Of a stretch of DNA of 64,000 nt, positions 16,141 through 24,935 are shown in pieces; the first letter of the stretch is position 1; every line of letters starts with the position of its first letter. Origin of the DNA: Singulisphaera sp. (GTDB lineage: Bacteria; Planctomycetota; Planctomycetia; Isosphaerales; Isosphaeraceae); NCBI GenBank assembly GCA_027451445.1, contig DAIDJG010000361.1, positions 62,001-126,000 on the forward strand. Direction: 5' to 3'. Position numbers and translations under genes: made by a program. The notes beneath the pieces are model-generated. The model had not been told where the DNA came from, ran no database searches, and worked only from the letters and a program-made list of their open reading frames with translations.

Positions 16141-19100
16141 ATGAACCCCATCACCTTCGCCATGCGGCGGCCTTTCACCGTGATGGTGCTCGTCGTCGCC
16201 GTCGCGCTGGGCAGCGTCCTGGCCGTGACCCGGATGTCGATCGACATTTTCCCCAACCTCAACCTCCCGGTCGTCTACGTGGCCCAGCCCTATGGAGGTA
16301 TGGATCCCGCGCAGATGGAGGGGCTTTTAACCAACTACTACGAGTACCACTTTCTCTATATTTCGGGCATCCACCACGTCGAGAGCCGCAACGTTCAGGG
16401 CATGGCGGTGATGAAGCTGTTCTTCCACCCCGGCACGAACATGGCGCAGGCGATGGCGGAGGTCATCGGGTACGTCACGCGTTCCCGAGCGTTCATGCCG
16501 CCGGGGACCGTCTCGCCGTTCATCACGCGGTTCGATGCGGGAAGCGTACCCGTTGGCTATCTCGTGCTTCGGAGCGAGACGAAGTCGATCGGCGAGATCC
16601 AGGACCAGGCGCTCTTCAAGGTGCGCCCGATGTTCGCGAGCTTGCCCGGCGTCTCGGCGCCGCCGCCGTTCGGTGGTAATCAGCGCACTGTGGTCGTCCG
16701 GGCCGACCCCGAGCGGCTCCGTTCGTACGCGATCTCTCCCGACGAATTGATGACGGCCCTGACGAACGGTAACACGATCAGCCCTTCGGGCAACGTGCGC
16801 ATCGGCAAGATGATGCCGATCGTGCCGATCAACTCGCTGGTCCGCGACGTCAAGGAACTGGAGACGATTCCGATTCGCGTTGGCTCCAACCCCTCGGTCT
16901 ACCTCCGCGACGTCGCCACCGTACAGGACGCGTCGGATATCCCCGCGGGGTATGCGCTGGTTAATGGTCGTCGGGCGGTCTACATCCTCGTCACGAAGCG
17001 AGCCGACGCCTCGACGCTTTCGGTCGTCCGCACCGTCAAGGAAGCGCTCCCCAAGATGCAGGCGGTGCTCCCCGACGATATCCGCGTGAGCTTTGAGTTT
17101 GACCAGTCGCCCACCGTCACCAACGCCGTGCGGAGCCTGGCCACGGAAGGTGCCCTCGGGGCGGTTTTGACCGGCTTGATGGTCCTGGTCTTCCTCCGAG
17201 ATTGGCGGAGCGTGATCGTGGTCGTCCTGAACATCCCCGTCGCGATCTGCGGGGCTCTAGTGGCCCTCTGGCTCACTGGGCAGACGATCAACCTCATGAC
17301 CCTGGGCGGCCTGGCGCTGGCGATCGGCATTCTCGTCGACGAGGCGACCGTCGAGATCGAAAACATTCACCACAAGATGGAAACGATCCCATCGATTGCC
17401 TCCGCGGTGCGCCTGGGGAACATGGACACCGCGGTCCCTCGGCTCCTGGCGATGCTTTGCATCCTGGCGGTGTTCTTGCCCTCCTTCTTCATGCAGGGCG
17501 CAGCGCAGGCGTTGTTCGTGCCGCTGTCACTGGCCGTTGGATTCGCGATGGTGTCTTCGTATCTCTTGTCGAGCACGTTTGTGCCGGTGCTCTCGACCTG
17601 GCTGCTCCAGCATCGGCGCAGCGCTCGGCACGCCGAGCAGCGCTCGGTCTTCGATAAAGGACGCGACGCGTACGGCCGCCTGCTGGCTCGTGTCGTCGCG
17701 CTGCGCTGGCTGGTCGTGCCGGTCTACCTGGTCCTCACAGGGCTGGTGATCGTGGGCGTCGGCCGGGAGCTTGGCCTGGAAATTTTCCCCAAGGTCGACG
17801 CTGGGCGGTTCCAGCTCCGGATGCGCGCACCGACCGGGATGCGGATCGAGGAGACGGAGAAACTGGCCCTTGGAGTGCTCGACACCATCCGTGACGAGGT
17901 GGGGAGTGATAACGTCGCGATCTCGGTCGGATACGTTGGGCTGATCCCCTCGAGCTACCCGATCAACGCCATTTTTCAATGGACCGGCGGCCCGGAGGAA
18001 GTGTTGCTGCGGGTTGCCCTCAAGAAGGGAACGACCGTCACCGTCGAGCACCTGAAGGAGCGGTTGCGCACTGTGCTCGCGGAGAAGATGCCGGAGGTGC
18101 GCTTCTCGTTTGAGCCGGCCGACATCGTCAGCGATGTGATGAGCTTCGGGTCGCCGACGCCTGTGGAGTTCACGGTCAACGGTCCCAGCCTCGCGGACAA
18201 TCACGCCTACGCCGAGAAAGTGCGCGCGGAGCTGGAAAAGGTGCCGTCACTGCGGGATCTCCACTTCGTCCAGTCGCTCGACTATCCGACTGTATCGGTC
18301 CAGGTGGATCGAGAAAAAGCGGGCCTGAGCAACGTCTCCGTGGCCGAGGTGGCGCGTTCGCTCGTTGCCGGCACATCCTCCAGCCGTTTCGTCGTCCCCA
18401 ATTACTGGCCCGACCCCAAGAGCGGGATCGGCTACCAGGTCCAGGTGGAGATTCCCTACCAGGTGATGAACTCGATCACCGAGGTTGAGACGATCCCAAT
18501 CCAGCGGGCCGGCGGCGATCCGTTGTTGCTGCGGGACGTCGCCAGGGTCAGCCCGGGAACGATGCCCGGTGAATACGATCGGTACAACATGAAGCGCGTG
18601 GTGAGCCTGACCGCGAACATCTATGGCCAGGATCTGGGCCGGGTGGCGGGCCTCGTCGACCGCGCGATCGCGCGGGCGGGCGACACGCCGAAAGGTGCGA
18701 CGATCGAGGTCCGCGGTCAGATTACGCCGATGAAGGAGATCCTCCGAGGACTCGCGATTGGACTCGGGATGGCAATCGTCGTCATCATGCTACTGCTGAC
18801 GGCAAACTTCCAGTCGGTGCGGCTGGCGTTGGTTGTCATCTCGACCACGCCGGCGGTCGTGGCGGGCGTGGTCCTCGCGCTCTTCCTGACGCGCACGACG
18901 GTCAACCTCCAGTCGTTCATGGGCGCGATCATGGCGATCGGTGTGGCGGTGGCGAACGCGATTCTGTTGGTCACCTTTGCGGAGCGCCATCGCCGCGAGG
19001 AAGACGCGGATCCCGCTCATGCAGCGGTCGTTGGGGCTCATGGTCGGTTGCGGCCCATTCTGATGACGAGTTGCGCGATGATCGCGGGCATGTTGCCGAT

Positions 19101-19413
19101 GGCCCTGGGCTGGAATGAAGGCGGCGAGCAGAGCGCACCGCTGGGGCGGGCCGTCATCGGCGGCCTGGCTGCGGCGTCGCTCGCGACCCTGATCGTGCTC
19201 CCCACCGTCTTCGCGATCATCCAGGGGGGCGTCGGGACACATTCGGCATCGATCGACCCGGCTGACCCCGAGAGCGTGAATTACGATCCAGCGCTCTGGG
19301 CCGCGGCACACCATGCGAGCGTTCCCACGAATGGACACTCGACCGGCGACGCGCTCGCGCCAGTCCACCAAACGTCAGAAACGGCGAGGCTTGAAGGATC
19401 TGAAGAGCGGTGA
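16141..19413 (+). CDS. Efflux RND transporter permease subunit (AcrB-like)
   Basis: This 1090-residue inner-membrane protein shows the RND layout of two repeats, each with one helix, a large periplasmic domain and five helices. It begins [19 protein letters not shown], and the N-terminal [11 protein letters not shown] and [12 protein letters not shown] segments are typical. In TM4 the proton-relay pair is Asp400-Glu401 ([12 protein letters not shown]) rather than the Asp-Asp of AcrB. In TM10 the position of the AcrB relay lysine is Ala938 ([10 protein letters not shown]). The later [12 protein letters not shown] segment is conserved. Drug-type export driven by protons is the likely role. The adaptor and outer-membrane genes follow and a PadR gene precedes, forming a four-gene unit. 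The substrate cannot be read from sequence. Confidence 0.93.
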   Translation: MNPITFAMRRPFTVMVLVVAVALGSVLAVTRMSIDIFPNLNLPVVYVAQPYGGMDPAQMEGLLTNYYEYHFLYISGIHHVESRNVQGMAVMKLFFHPGTNMAQAMAEVIGYVTRSRAFMPPGTVSPFITRFDAGSVPVGYLVLRSETKSIGEIQDQALFKVRPMFASLPGVSAPPPFGGNQRTVVVRADPERLRSYAISPDELMTALTNGNTISPSGNVRIGKMMPIVPINSLVRDVKELETIPIRVGSNPSVYLRDVATVQDASDIPAGYALVNGRRAVYILVTKRADASTLSVVRTVKEALPKMQAVLPDDIRVSFEFDQSPTVTNAVRSLATEGALGAVLTGLMVLVFLRDWRSVIVVVLNIPVAICGALVALWLTGQTINLMTLGGLALAIGILVDEATVEIENIHHKMETIPSIASAVRLGNMDTAVPRLLAMLCILAVFLPSFFMQGAAQALFVPLSLAVGFAMVSSYLLSSTFVPVLSTWLLQHRRSARHAEQRSVFDKGRDAYGRLLARVVALRWLVVPVYLVLTGLVIVGVGRELGLEIFPKVDAGRFQLRMRAPTGMRIEETEKLALGVLDTIRDEVGSDNVAISVGYVGLIPSSYPINAIFQWTGGPEEVLLRVALKKGTTVTVEHLKERLRTVLAEKMPEVRFSFEPADIVSDVMSFGSPTPVEFTVNGPSLADNHAYAEKVRAELEKVPSLRDLHFVQSLDYPTVSVQVDREKAGLSNVSVAEVARSLVAGTSSSRFVVPNYWPDPKSGIGYQVQVEIPYQVMNSITEVETIPIQRAGGDPLLLRDVARVSPGTMPGEYDRYNMKRVVSLTANIYGQDLGRVAGLVDRAIARAGDTPKGATIEVRGQITPMKEILRGLAIGLGMAIVVIMLLLTANFQSVRLALVVISTTPAVVAGVVLALFLTRTTVNLQSFMGAIMAIGVAVANAILLVTFAERHRREEDADPAHAAVVGAHGRLRPILMTSCAMIAGMLPMALGWNEGGEQSAPLGRAVIGGLAAASLATLIVLPTVFAIIQGGVGTHSASIDPADPESVNYDPALWAAAHHASVPTNGHSTGDALAPVHQTSETARLEGSEER

Positions 19414-19449
19414 CCGATCTTTCAGCGGAACTTTGCGCGGAGTCAATCC

Positions 19450-20787
19450 ATGCGTTTGTCCTACACACGAACACTTTTCGCTGGCATGCTCTGTGCCCTT
19501 GTGCCGCTGATCGACGGCTGCGGCCCGGCTTCGGCGGAAAAGCCCGACAGCGCTGCGGGACCGGCGGTCACGCGCGTTGAGGTGGTGAAACCTGCGCGGG
19601 CCACGATCCGCCGCGCCACGGAACAACCGGGCCAGATCGAAGCGTACGAGCTGACGCCGCTCTATGCCAAGGTCTCCGGCTACGTGGAGAAATGGAACGT
19701 CGACATCGGGGCCAAGGTCACCAAAGGACAGGTGCTCGCCGTGCTCAGTGTTCCCGAACTCGACGCCGAGGCCGAACAGAAGCGTGCCGAGATCGAGGAG
19801 TCGGAGGCGAAGCTGGCCCAGGCGAAGGCGTCGCAGGAGGTGGCCGAGGCAAACCTCGTCAGCACGCAGGCCAAGCTGACCGAGGTTCAGGCCGGCACCA
19901 AGCGAGCGGACGCCGACATGGCCCGCTGGCAGGCGGAGTACAAGCGGGTCGAGCAGCTCTTCAACGAGCGGGCCTTGACCGGCAGCCTGATGGACGAAAC
20001 GCGGAACAAGCTCAAGGCGTCGGAGTCAGCGCGCGAAGAGGTCCATGCGCAGGTCAAGTCAGCGGAAGCGGCCGTACGCCAGAGCAAGGCCCTGCTCGAC
20101 AAGGCCCGCTCCGACGTCGTCGCCGCGGCGGCAGGAATCAAGGTCGCCCGCTTCGATGCCGAACGCGTCCAGGCCTTGCGCGAATACGCCAAGGTCACAG
20201 CACCTTACGACGGCATCGTCACCCATCGCCATGTGGACAGTGGCGATCTGACCGAGCCCGGCACGCAGGGTCAGCCTCTCTTCGTCGTGGCACGCGATGA
20301 CGTGGTGCGCATCACGGTGGGCGTGCCCGAGATGTACGCCACCGAGGTCGACGACGGAGATCGCGTTCTGGTGCGCCTTCAGGCCCTGGCGGGACGGGAT
20401 TTTGAGGGGAAGGTCACACGGACTTCATGGACCCTGGACGCCAAGAACCGCACCTTGCGCACCGAGATCGACGTTCCCAACCCGAAGCGGACTCTGCGCC
20501 CGGGACTCTATGCGTACGCCACGATCGTCGTCGAGGAACATCCGGACGTGTTGACCGTTCCCAGCTCCGCGCTCGTTCGGCAAGGTTCCGAGACTCATTG
20601 CGTGGCTGTGAACGGCGGCCGGGCCGTGCGGAAAAAGGTCGTCGTCGGGCTAGACGATGGGACGAAGGTAGAGATCCGCTCCGGACTCGATGGAAGCGAG
20701 CCGATCGTCAAGGCGTACGGCGCGTCGCTCGCGGATGGTCAGGCCGTCTCGGTGATTGAGCCGACACCAACGAAGGCGAAACCTTGA
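19450..20787 (+). CDS. Efflux RND periplasmic adaptor subunit (HlyD/MFP), lipoprotein
   Basis: The 445-residue protein has a lipoprotein signal peptide with a lipobox-like LIDGC (Cys near residue 24). The barrel-sandwich half-motif GYVEKWNVDIGAKVTKGQ follows near residue 75. A long coiled-coil hairpin (about 100-240) rich in Ala, Glu and Lys comes next, then the second lipoyl half around VTAPYDGIVTHRHVDSGD and a beta-barrel/membrane-proximal domain ending near VTVPSSALV. Adaptors of this kind link the RND permease to a TolC-like channel in the periplasm. The gene starts 36 bp after the permease and is followed by the channel gene. Confidence 0.93.
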   Translation: MRLSYTRTLFAGMLCALVPLIDGCGPASAEKPDSAAGPAVTRVEVVKPARATIRRATEQPGQIEAYELTPLYAKVSGYVEKWNVDIGAKVTKGQVLAVLSVPELDAEAEQKRAEIEESEAKLAQAKASQEVAEANLVSTQAKLTEVQAGTKRADADMARWQAEYKRVEQLFNERALTGSLMDETRNKLKASESAREEVHAQVKSAEAAVRQSKALLDKARSDVVAAAAGIKVARFDAERVQALREYAKVTAPYDGIVTHRHVDSGDLTEPGTQGQPLFVVARDDVVRITVGVPEMYATEVDDGDRVLVRLQALAGRDFEGKVTRTSWTLDAKNRTLRTEIDVPNPKRTLRPGLYAYATIVVEEHPDVLTVPSSALVRQGSETHCVAVNGGRAVRKKVVVGLDDGTKVEIRSGLDGSEPIVKAYGASLADGQAVSVIEPTPTKAKP

Positions 20788-20955
20788 CGATTATGTCGAT
20801 CACGACGAAGGGTTGCGGCGTGCGCAGCGTTAGGGATTGAAGGTTTGGCTCGCCGATCCCCGAAGAGGAGGAGGAATCGACTCTGCGAAGTGTGATGCTT
20901 GCGCGGGCCCTGGACGGCATGATTCGGTCCTGACGGCAACCATGGAGGGTCGCGG

Positions 20956-22584
20956 ATGCCCTGGAATCTTTCCCGAGCGACGCTCGCTCTGGTCATCGTC
21001 ATGCGGCTGGGCGCCGTCGGATCTTTCGCAAGCGCACAGACCGTTCCGTCGCGGGTGACAGCAGGAAATGCGACCCAGCCCAAACCAATCGTCGCTCCTG
21101 TTGCCGCCTTGCCCCTACCGCCGGGGAATCCCGTAAGAGACCCACGTCCGGCTGCCACCAACGGCGATCCGTTGCTCGGGATGCAGCTCATCCCGGGCCA
21201 GGCGCTCGTGCCGATCGACCTGGCAGGCGCCCTGCGGCTGGCCGGTGCCCGCGATCTCGATATCGCGATTGCGCGGCAACACGTCTTGAGCGCAATCGCT
21301 CAGTTGCAGCAGGCTCGCGCACTCTGGCTGCCGTCGTTGTTCTTCGGACCCACGTGGTATCGGCTTGATGGTCAGGTACAGGCGATCGACGGCCACGTCA
21401 TGACGGTCAGCCGCAACTCGCTGTTCATTGGAGGGCTCGCCGCGTCGCCGAACAGTTACCCGGCCGCCCCGCCTGGGAGCGGCTATCCTCCGCTCACGGG
21501 GATGTCGTCGGTCCTGCGGATCTCCGACGCCATTTTTGAGCCCCGAGCGGCGCATCGTGCGGCGGCCGCTCGACAGGCGGACGTGCAGACGGAGATCAAT
21601 AACGCGGTGCTCGACGCGGCCGAGTCGTACTTCGACCTGCTCCTGGCGAGCGGTACCCTTTCGATCGAGCGCGAGGCCGCGGCGAATGCGCAGATGCTTT
21701 CGGAGATTACGGCCACGTACGCTCGTAGCGGGGCCGGCCTGGAGGCGGATCACCAGCGTATTCTTACCGAACTCGGGCGACGACGAGCCAACGTCGAATA
21801 TGACGTGGGTCAGCTCGAAGTCGCTTCGGCCAATCTGGTGAACTTGCTGGTACTCGATCCCAACCAGGTGCTCGCGCCGGTTGAACCGGCCGAGTCGGTC
21901 GTCCGGCTCCTTCCGGACGAGACCCCGCTCGATGAGTTCATCGTCCAGGGCCTGCATCAACGTCCCGAACTCGCTTCCGCACAGGAACTGGTCAACGCCA
22001 CCCTGCTCCGTCTGAAACAAGCGCGTCTTCGACCTTTGATTCCGAGCCTGGCGTTCAGCTACGCCGGGGGTGGGTTCGGCGGCGGACAAAACGCGTTCTT
22101 CGGCAATTTCGGCGGGCGAGGTGATGCGACCGTCAGCCTTTTCTGGGAGCTGCAAAACCTCGGCTTCACCGATCGGGCGATCGCACGCAGGAGCCAGGCC
22201 GAACGCGAGGCGGCGGCCTTGAGGCTCGTGAAGGTTGAGAACCAGGTGGCCGCGGATGTCACCACGGCCTACAAGAGCCGGCTGGCCTCCGCCCGTCGGA
22301 TGGAGCAGGCGGCGCCGGCCGTGACGAGGGGGTTGGAGTCGCTACGGCTCAACATGGTCAACATCCGCCGAGGCGCGGGCCTACCCGCCGCGACCCGGCC
22401 CATTGAAGTGCTCCAGCCGATCCAGGCCCTGGCTCAGGCCCGGCTTGATTATCTGAACGCGGTCCTGGGCTACAACCGTGCCCAGTTCCAGCTCTATCGC
22501 GCGATCGGCCTGGCTCCGATCGACGCGTCGCCCCCCGGACCGGGCAGCGCTCCGGCCTGTCGTCCTATCCCAACTCACCCGTGA
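20956..22584 (+). CDS. TolC family outer membrane efflux protein
   Basis: This 542-residue protein has an N-terminal export signal (ending GSFASAQT) and two OEP/TolC repeats of long amphipathic helices. Family-type segments are PIDLAGALRLAGARDLDIAI near residue 90, NAVLDAAESYFDLLLASGTL near 215, LHQRPELASAQELVNATLLR near 335 and the final helix pair ending QLYRAIGL. It forms the outer-membrane channel of the PadR-controlled RND pump. An early Pro-rich stretch (about 30-60) is longer than in TolC. The 3' end overlaps the convergent rdgB gene by 20 bp. Confidence 0.9.
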   Translation: MPWNLSRATLALVIVMRLGAVGSFASAQTVPSRVTAGNATQPKPIVAPVAALPLPPGNPVRDPRPAATNGDPLLGMQLIPGQALVPIDLAGALRLAGARDLDIAIARQHVLSAIAQLQQARALWLPSLFFGPTWYRLDGQVQAIDGHVMTVSRNSLFIGGLAASPNSYPAAPPGSGYPPLTGMSSVLRISDAIFEPRAAHRAAAARQADVQTEINNAVLDAAESYFDLLLASGTLSIEREAAANAQMLSEITATYARSGAGLEADHQRILTELGRRRANVEYDVGQLEVASANLVNLLVLDPNQVLAPVEPAESVVRLLPDETPLDEFIVQGLHQRPELASAQELVNATLLRLKQARLRPLIPSLAFSYAGGGFGGGQNAFFGNFGGRGDATVSLFWELQNLGFTDRAIARRSQAEREAAALRLVKVENQVAADVTTAYKSRLASARRMEQAAPAVTRGLESLRLNMVNIRRGAGLPAATRPIEVLQPIQALAQARLDYLNAVLGYNRAQFQLYRAIGLAPIDASPPGPGSAPACRPIPTHP

Positions 22585-23215
22585 CGATCAAGCGGTCGAG
22601 ACCGGGCCGTAAGTGAGCGAACGCTCGAGCGCGATGGCTGAGCTGCGATTTCACAAGCACGCTCAACTCCCCGAAAGAGCGATGATACTCGGGGATCAGG
22701 AAGAGCGGATCGTAGCCGAATCCGTGGGAGCCGAGCGCCTTGTGCGTGATCCGGCCGCGGCAGGCGCCGTTGGCTTCGAGTCGAATGGCTCCCGAGGGAT
22801 CCGCGAGTGCGAGCGTACAGATGAACGCGGCCCCTCGGCGCTCGTCGTCCACGTCTTTGAGTGCGTCGAGCAGTTTGCGGTTATTCGCGTCGTCGTCGCC
22901 ATGCATTCCTGCGTAGCGCGCGGAGTGGACACCGGGTGCGCCGTCGAGCGCGTCTACACTCAGGCCGGAATCGTCGGCAAGGACCCAGCAACCGAGCGCC
23001 CGCGCATTTTCGCTGGCCTTCTTCCTCGCATTGCCGGCGAATGTGGGGGCGTCTTCGTCCACCTCGGGAAGGCCGGGAAACTCGTCGAGCGTCTTCGCGA
23101 CGAGCCGCGAGAGCCTGGGATTCGGCTCCCAAGGCGGCGCAAGGAGCTCGAGCATCTCGATCCCCTTCTTGCGATTCCTCGTGCCCAGTATTAGACCAAT
23201 CTCAGGTTGGCTCAT
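22565..23215 (-). CDS. rdgB: Non-canonical purine NTP pyrophosphatase, RdgB/HAM1 family
   Basis: This 216-residue cytoplasmic enzyme hydrolyses (d)ITP and XTP to the monophosphates and keeps deaminated purines out of nucleic acids. The family motifs are present: LGTRNRKKGIEML at the N-terminus, TFAGNARKKASENA near 60, LADDSGLSVDALDGAPGVHS near 80, the GSHGFGYDPLF loop near 165 and LSHRARAF near the C-terminus. The start is the ATG at 23215 (MSQPEIGL). The gene is divergent from hisH. It is slightly longer than the Escherichia coli protein, mainly in the region after GIEMLELL. Confidence 0.94.
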   Translation of the reverse strand: MSQPEIGLILGTRNRKKGIEMLELLAPPWEPNPRLSRLVAKTLDEFPGLPEVDEDAPTFAGNARKKASENARALGCWVLADDSGLSVDALDGAPGVHSARYAGMHGDDDANNRKLLDALKDVDDERRGAAFICTLALADPSGAIRLEANGACRGRITHKALGSHGFGYDPLFLIPEYHRSFGELSVLVKSQLSHRARAFAHLRPGLDRLIVTGELG

Positions 23216-23379
23216 GAGATTAACTCGGGGTGTCCGGATGGAGGAGGCTCCATCATGCCGAACAGGGGCCGTGCGTTCAATTGCCATGGCGCGGTAGGAT
23301 GGTCGGGGATGACAGACAGAGGATGACCGGTGAAGCGGTTGTGGCGACTCGTTTCTGGGGTGAAGGGCAACGCAAGATC

Positions 23380-23985
23380 ATGATCGTCATCATCGACTAC
23401 GGTATGGGGAACCTCAGGAGTGTCCAGAAGGCGATCGAGGCTGTGGGCCATCAGGCGGAGATCACGTGTGATCCCGATCGCGTTCGACATGCCTCCAAGG
23501 TGATCTTGCCAGGAGTCGGGGCGTTTGCGGATGCGATCGCGGAGCTGCGGCGGACCGGGCTTGGTGAGGCGTTTTGCGACGCCGTCCGCGCCGGCAGACC
23601 GAGCCTGGGGGTCTGCCTGGGGATGCAGCTCCTCTTCGACGTGAGCGAGGAGGACGGGTTGCACGAAGGACTCGGACTGCTCCCCGGCCGGGTCGTGCGG
23701 TTTATTTCGGCCCCGGGACTGAAGATTCCCCACATGGGCTGGAACACCTTGCGGATCAAGCGGGAGGCGCCAATCCTGAAGGGACTGCCTTCTGACCCTG
23801 CGGTGTATTTCGTTCACTCGTATCACGCAGTGGCGGGGCGACCCGAGGATGTCGCGGCAGAGTCGGATTATCCCGGTCCGTTCCCGGCGGTCGTCTGGCG
23901 AGAAAACCTCATGGCCTGTCAGTTCCACCCCGAGAAGAGCCAGCGCGTGGGGCTGGCGATGTACGCGAACTTCGCCGCGTTGTAG
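23380..23985 (+). CDS. hisH: Imidazole glycerol phosphate synthase, glutamine amidotransferase subunit
   Basis: HisH (201 residues) hydrolyses glutamine and passes ammonia to HisF in step five of histidine synthesis. The start MIVIIDYGMGNLRSV is typical. The ILPGVGAFADA oxyanion-loop region, the nucleophilic Cys in LGVCLGMQLLF and the catalytic His-Glu in CQFHPEKS are all present. The open frame extends upstream to 23230, but the family alignment supports the ATG at 23380. hisA follows 111 bp downstream on the same strand. hisF, its partner, is not in this window. Confidence 0.95.
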   Translation: MIVIIDYGMGNLRSVQKAIEAVGHQAEITCDPDRVRHASKVILPGVGAFADAIAELRRTGLGEAFCDAVRAGRPSLGVCLGMQLLFDVSEEDGLHEGLGLLPGRVVRFISAPGLKIPHMGWNTLRIKREAPILKGLPSDPAVYFVHSYHAVAGRPEDVAAESDYPGPFPAVVWRENLMACQFHPEKSQRVGLAMYANFAAL

Positions 23986-24096
23986 GGCCTCTCCGGTCGC
24001 GGCGGTCTCCCGGCACGGGAGAAGACGCTTGCGACCCCCCGGCGGGCAGGCTAGAGTTGACATGGTTGAAGGACCGGCGGTGTTTTGGTGAAGATT

Positions 24097-24819
24097 ATGC
24101 AAGTGATCCCGGCCATCGACTTGAGAGGAGGGTGCTGCGTCCGCCTTCGCCAAGGAGATTACGGTCAAGAGACGGTCTTTGGCGATGACCCAGCGGCGAT
24201 GGCTGCACGCTGGGAGGCTGATGGGGCAACTCGAATCCACCTGGTCGATCTGGACGGGGCCAAGGCAGGCCGGCCCATCAATGTCGAGGCCGTGCGGGCG
24301 ATCCTCGAGCGCGTCAACGTGCCATGTCAACTGGGCGGGGGCGTGCGTGATGAGGCAACGATCTCAACGTGGCTCGATGCGGGCCTCGAACGGGTGATCG
24401 TGGGGACCCAGGCGCTCAAAGATCCGCCCTGGTTTCGTGCCATGATTGCCAGGTTTCCTGGCCGGCTGGTCCTGGGTCTCGACGCGCGCGATGGGCGCGT
24501 CGCGACGGAGGGCTGGCTTGATGTCTCTTCGGTCGAGGCTGGGGCCTTGGCCGAGCAATTCGACGACTCGGCGCTCGCCGCTGTGATTTATACCGACATC
24601 GCGTGCGACGGTATGCTCGAGGGGCCAAACGTGGCCGCCACCGAGGCACTCGCGCACCGTCTCAAGACGCCGGTCATTGCTTCGGGGGGGGTCGGGACGT
24701 TAGACGATCTCGAAGCCCTGGCGAAACTGCCCATCGCGGGCTGTATCGTCGGGCGTGCCTTGTACGACGGACGGTTCTCGCTCCATTCGGCGCGGGAACG
24801 GGCCGGCGACCATTCGTAG
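24097..24819 (+). CDS. hisA: Phosphoribosyl-formimino-AICAR phosphate isomerase (HisA)
   Basis: This 240-residue TIM-barrel isomerase converts ProFAR to PRFAR in histidine synthesis. Family motifs are QVIPAIDLRGGCCVRLRQGD at the N-terminus (catalytic Asp), HLVDLDGAKAG near 45, CQLGGGVRDEATI near 75, IYTDIACDGMLEGPN near 165 (second catalytic Asp) and VIASGGVGTLDDL near 195. I choose the ATG at 24097 over the in-frame TTG (24085) and GTG (24088) because MQVIPAIDL is the usual family start. It follows hisH and precedes an EF-G paralogue. Confidence 0.95.
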   Translation: MQVIPAIDLRGGCCVRLRQGDYGQETVFGDDPAAMAARWEADGATRIHLVDLDGAKAGRPINVEAVRAILERVNVPCQLGGGVRDEATISTWLDAGLERVIVGTQALKDPPWFRAMIARFPGRLVLGLDARDGRVATEGWLDVSSVEAGALAEQFDDSALAAVIYTDIACDGMLEGPNVAATEALAHRLKTPVIASGGVGTLDDLEALAKLPIAGCIVGRALYDGRFSLHSARERAGDHS

Positions 24820-24935
24820 GATACCCTTTCGGCGAGCCTTCCCTTCACAAGTCTGGGCTCGTTCCCTTCCGGGTATCCTGGCGCCGGCGGCAGGCGGTAT
24901 CCAGAACCCACACTCTCAAAGGGGGACGTGTCGCC

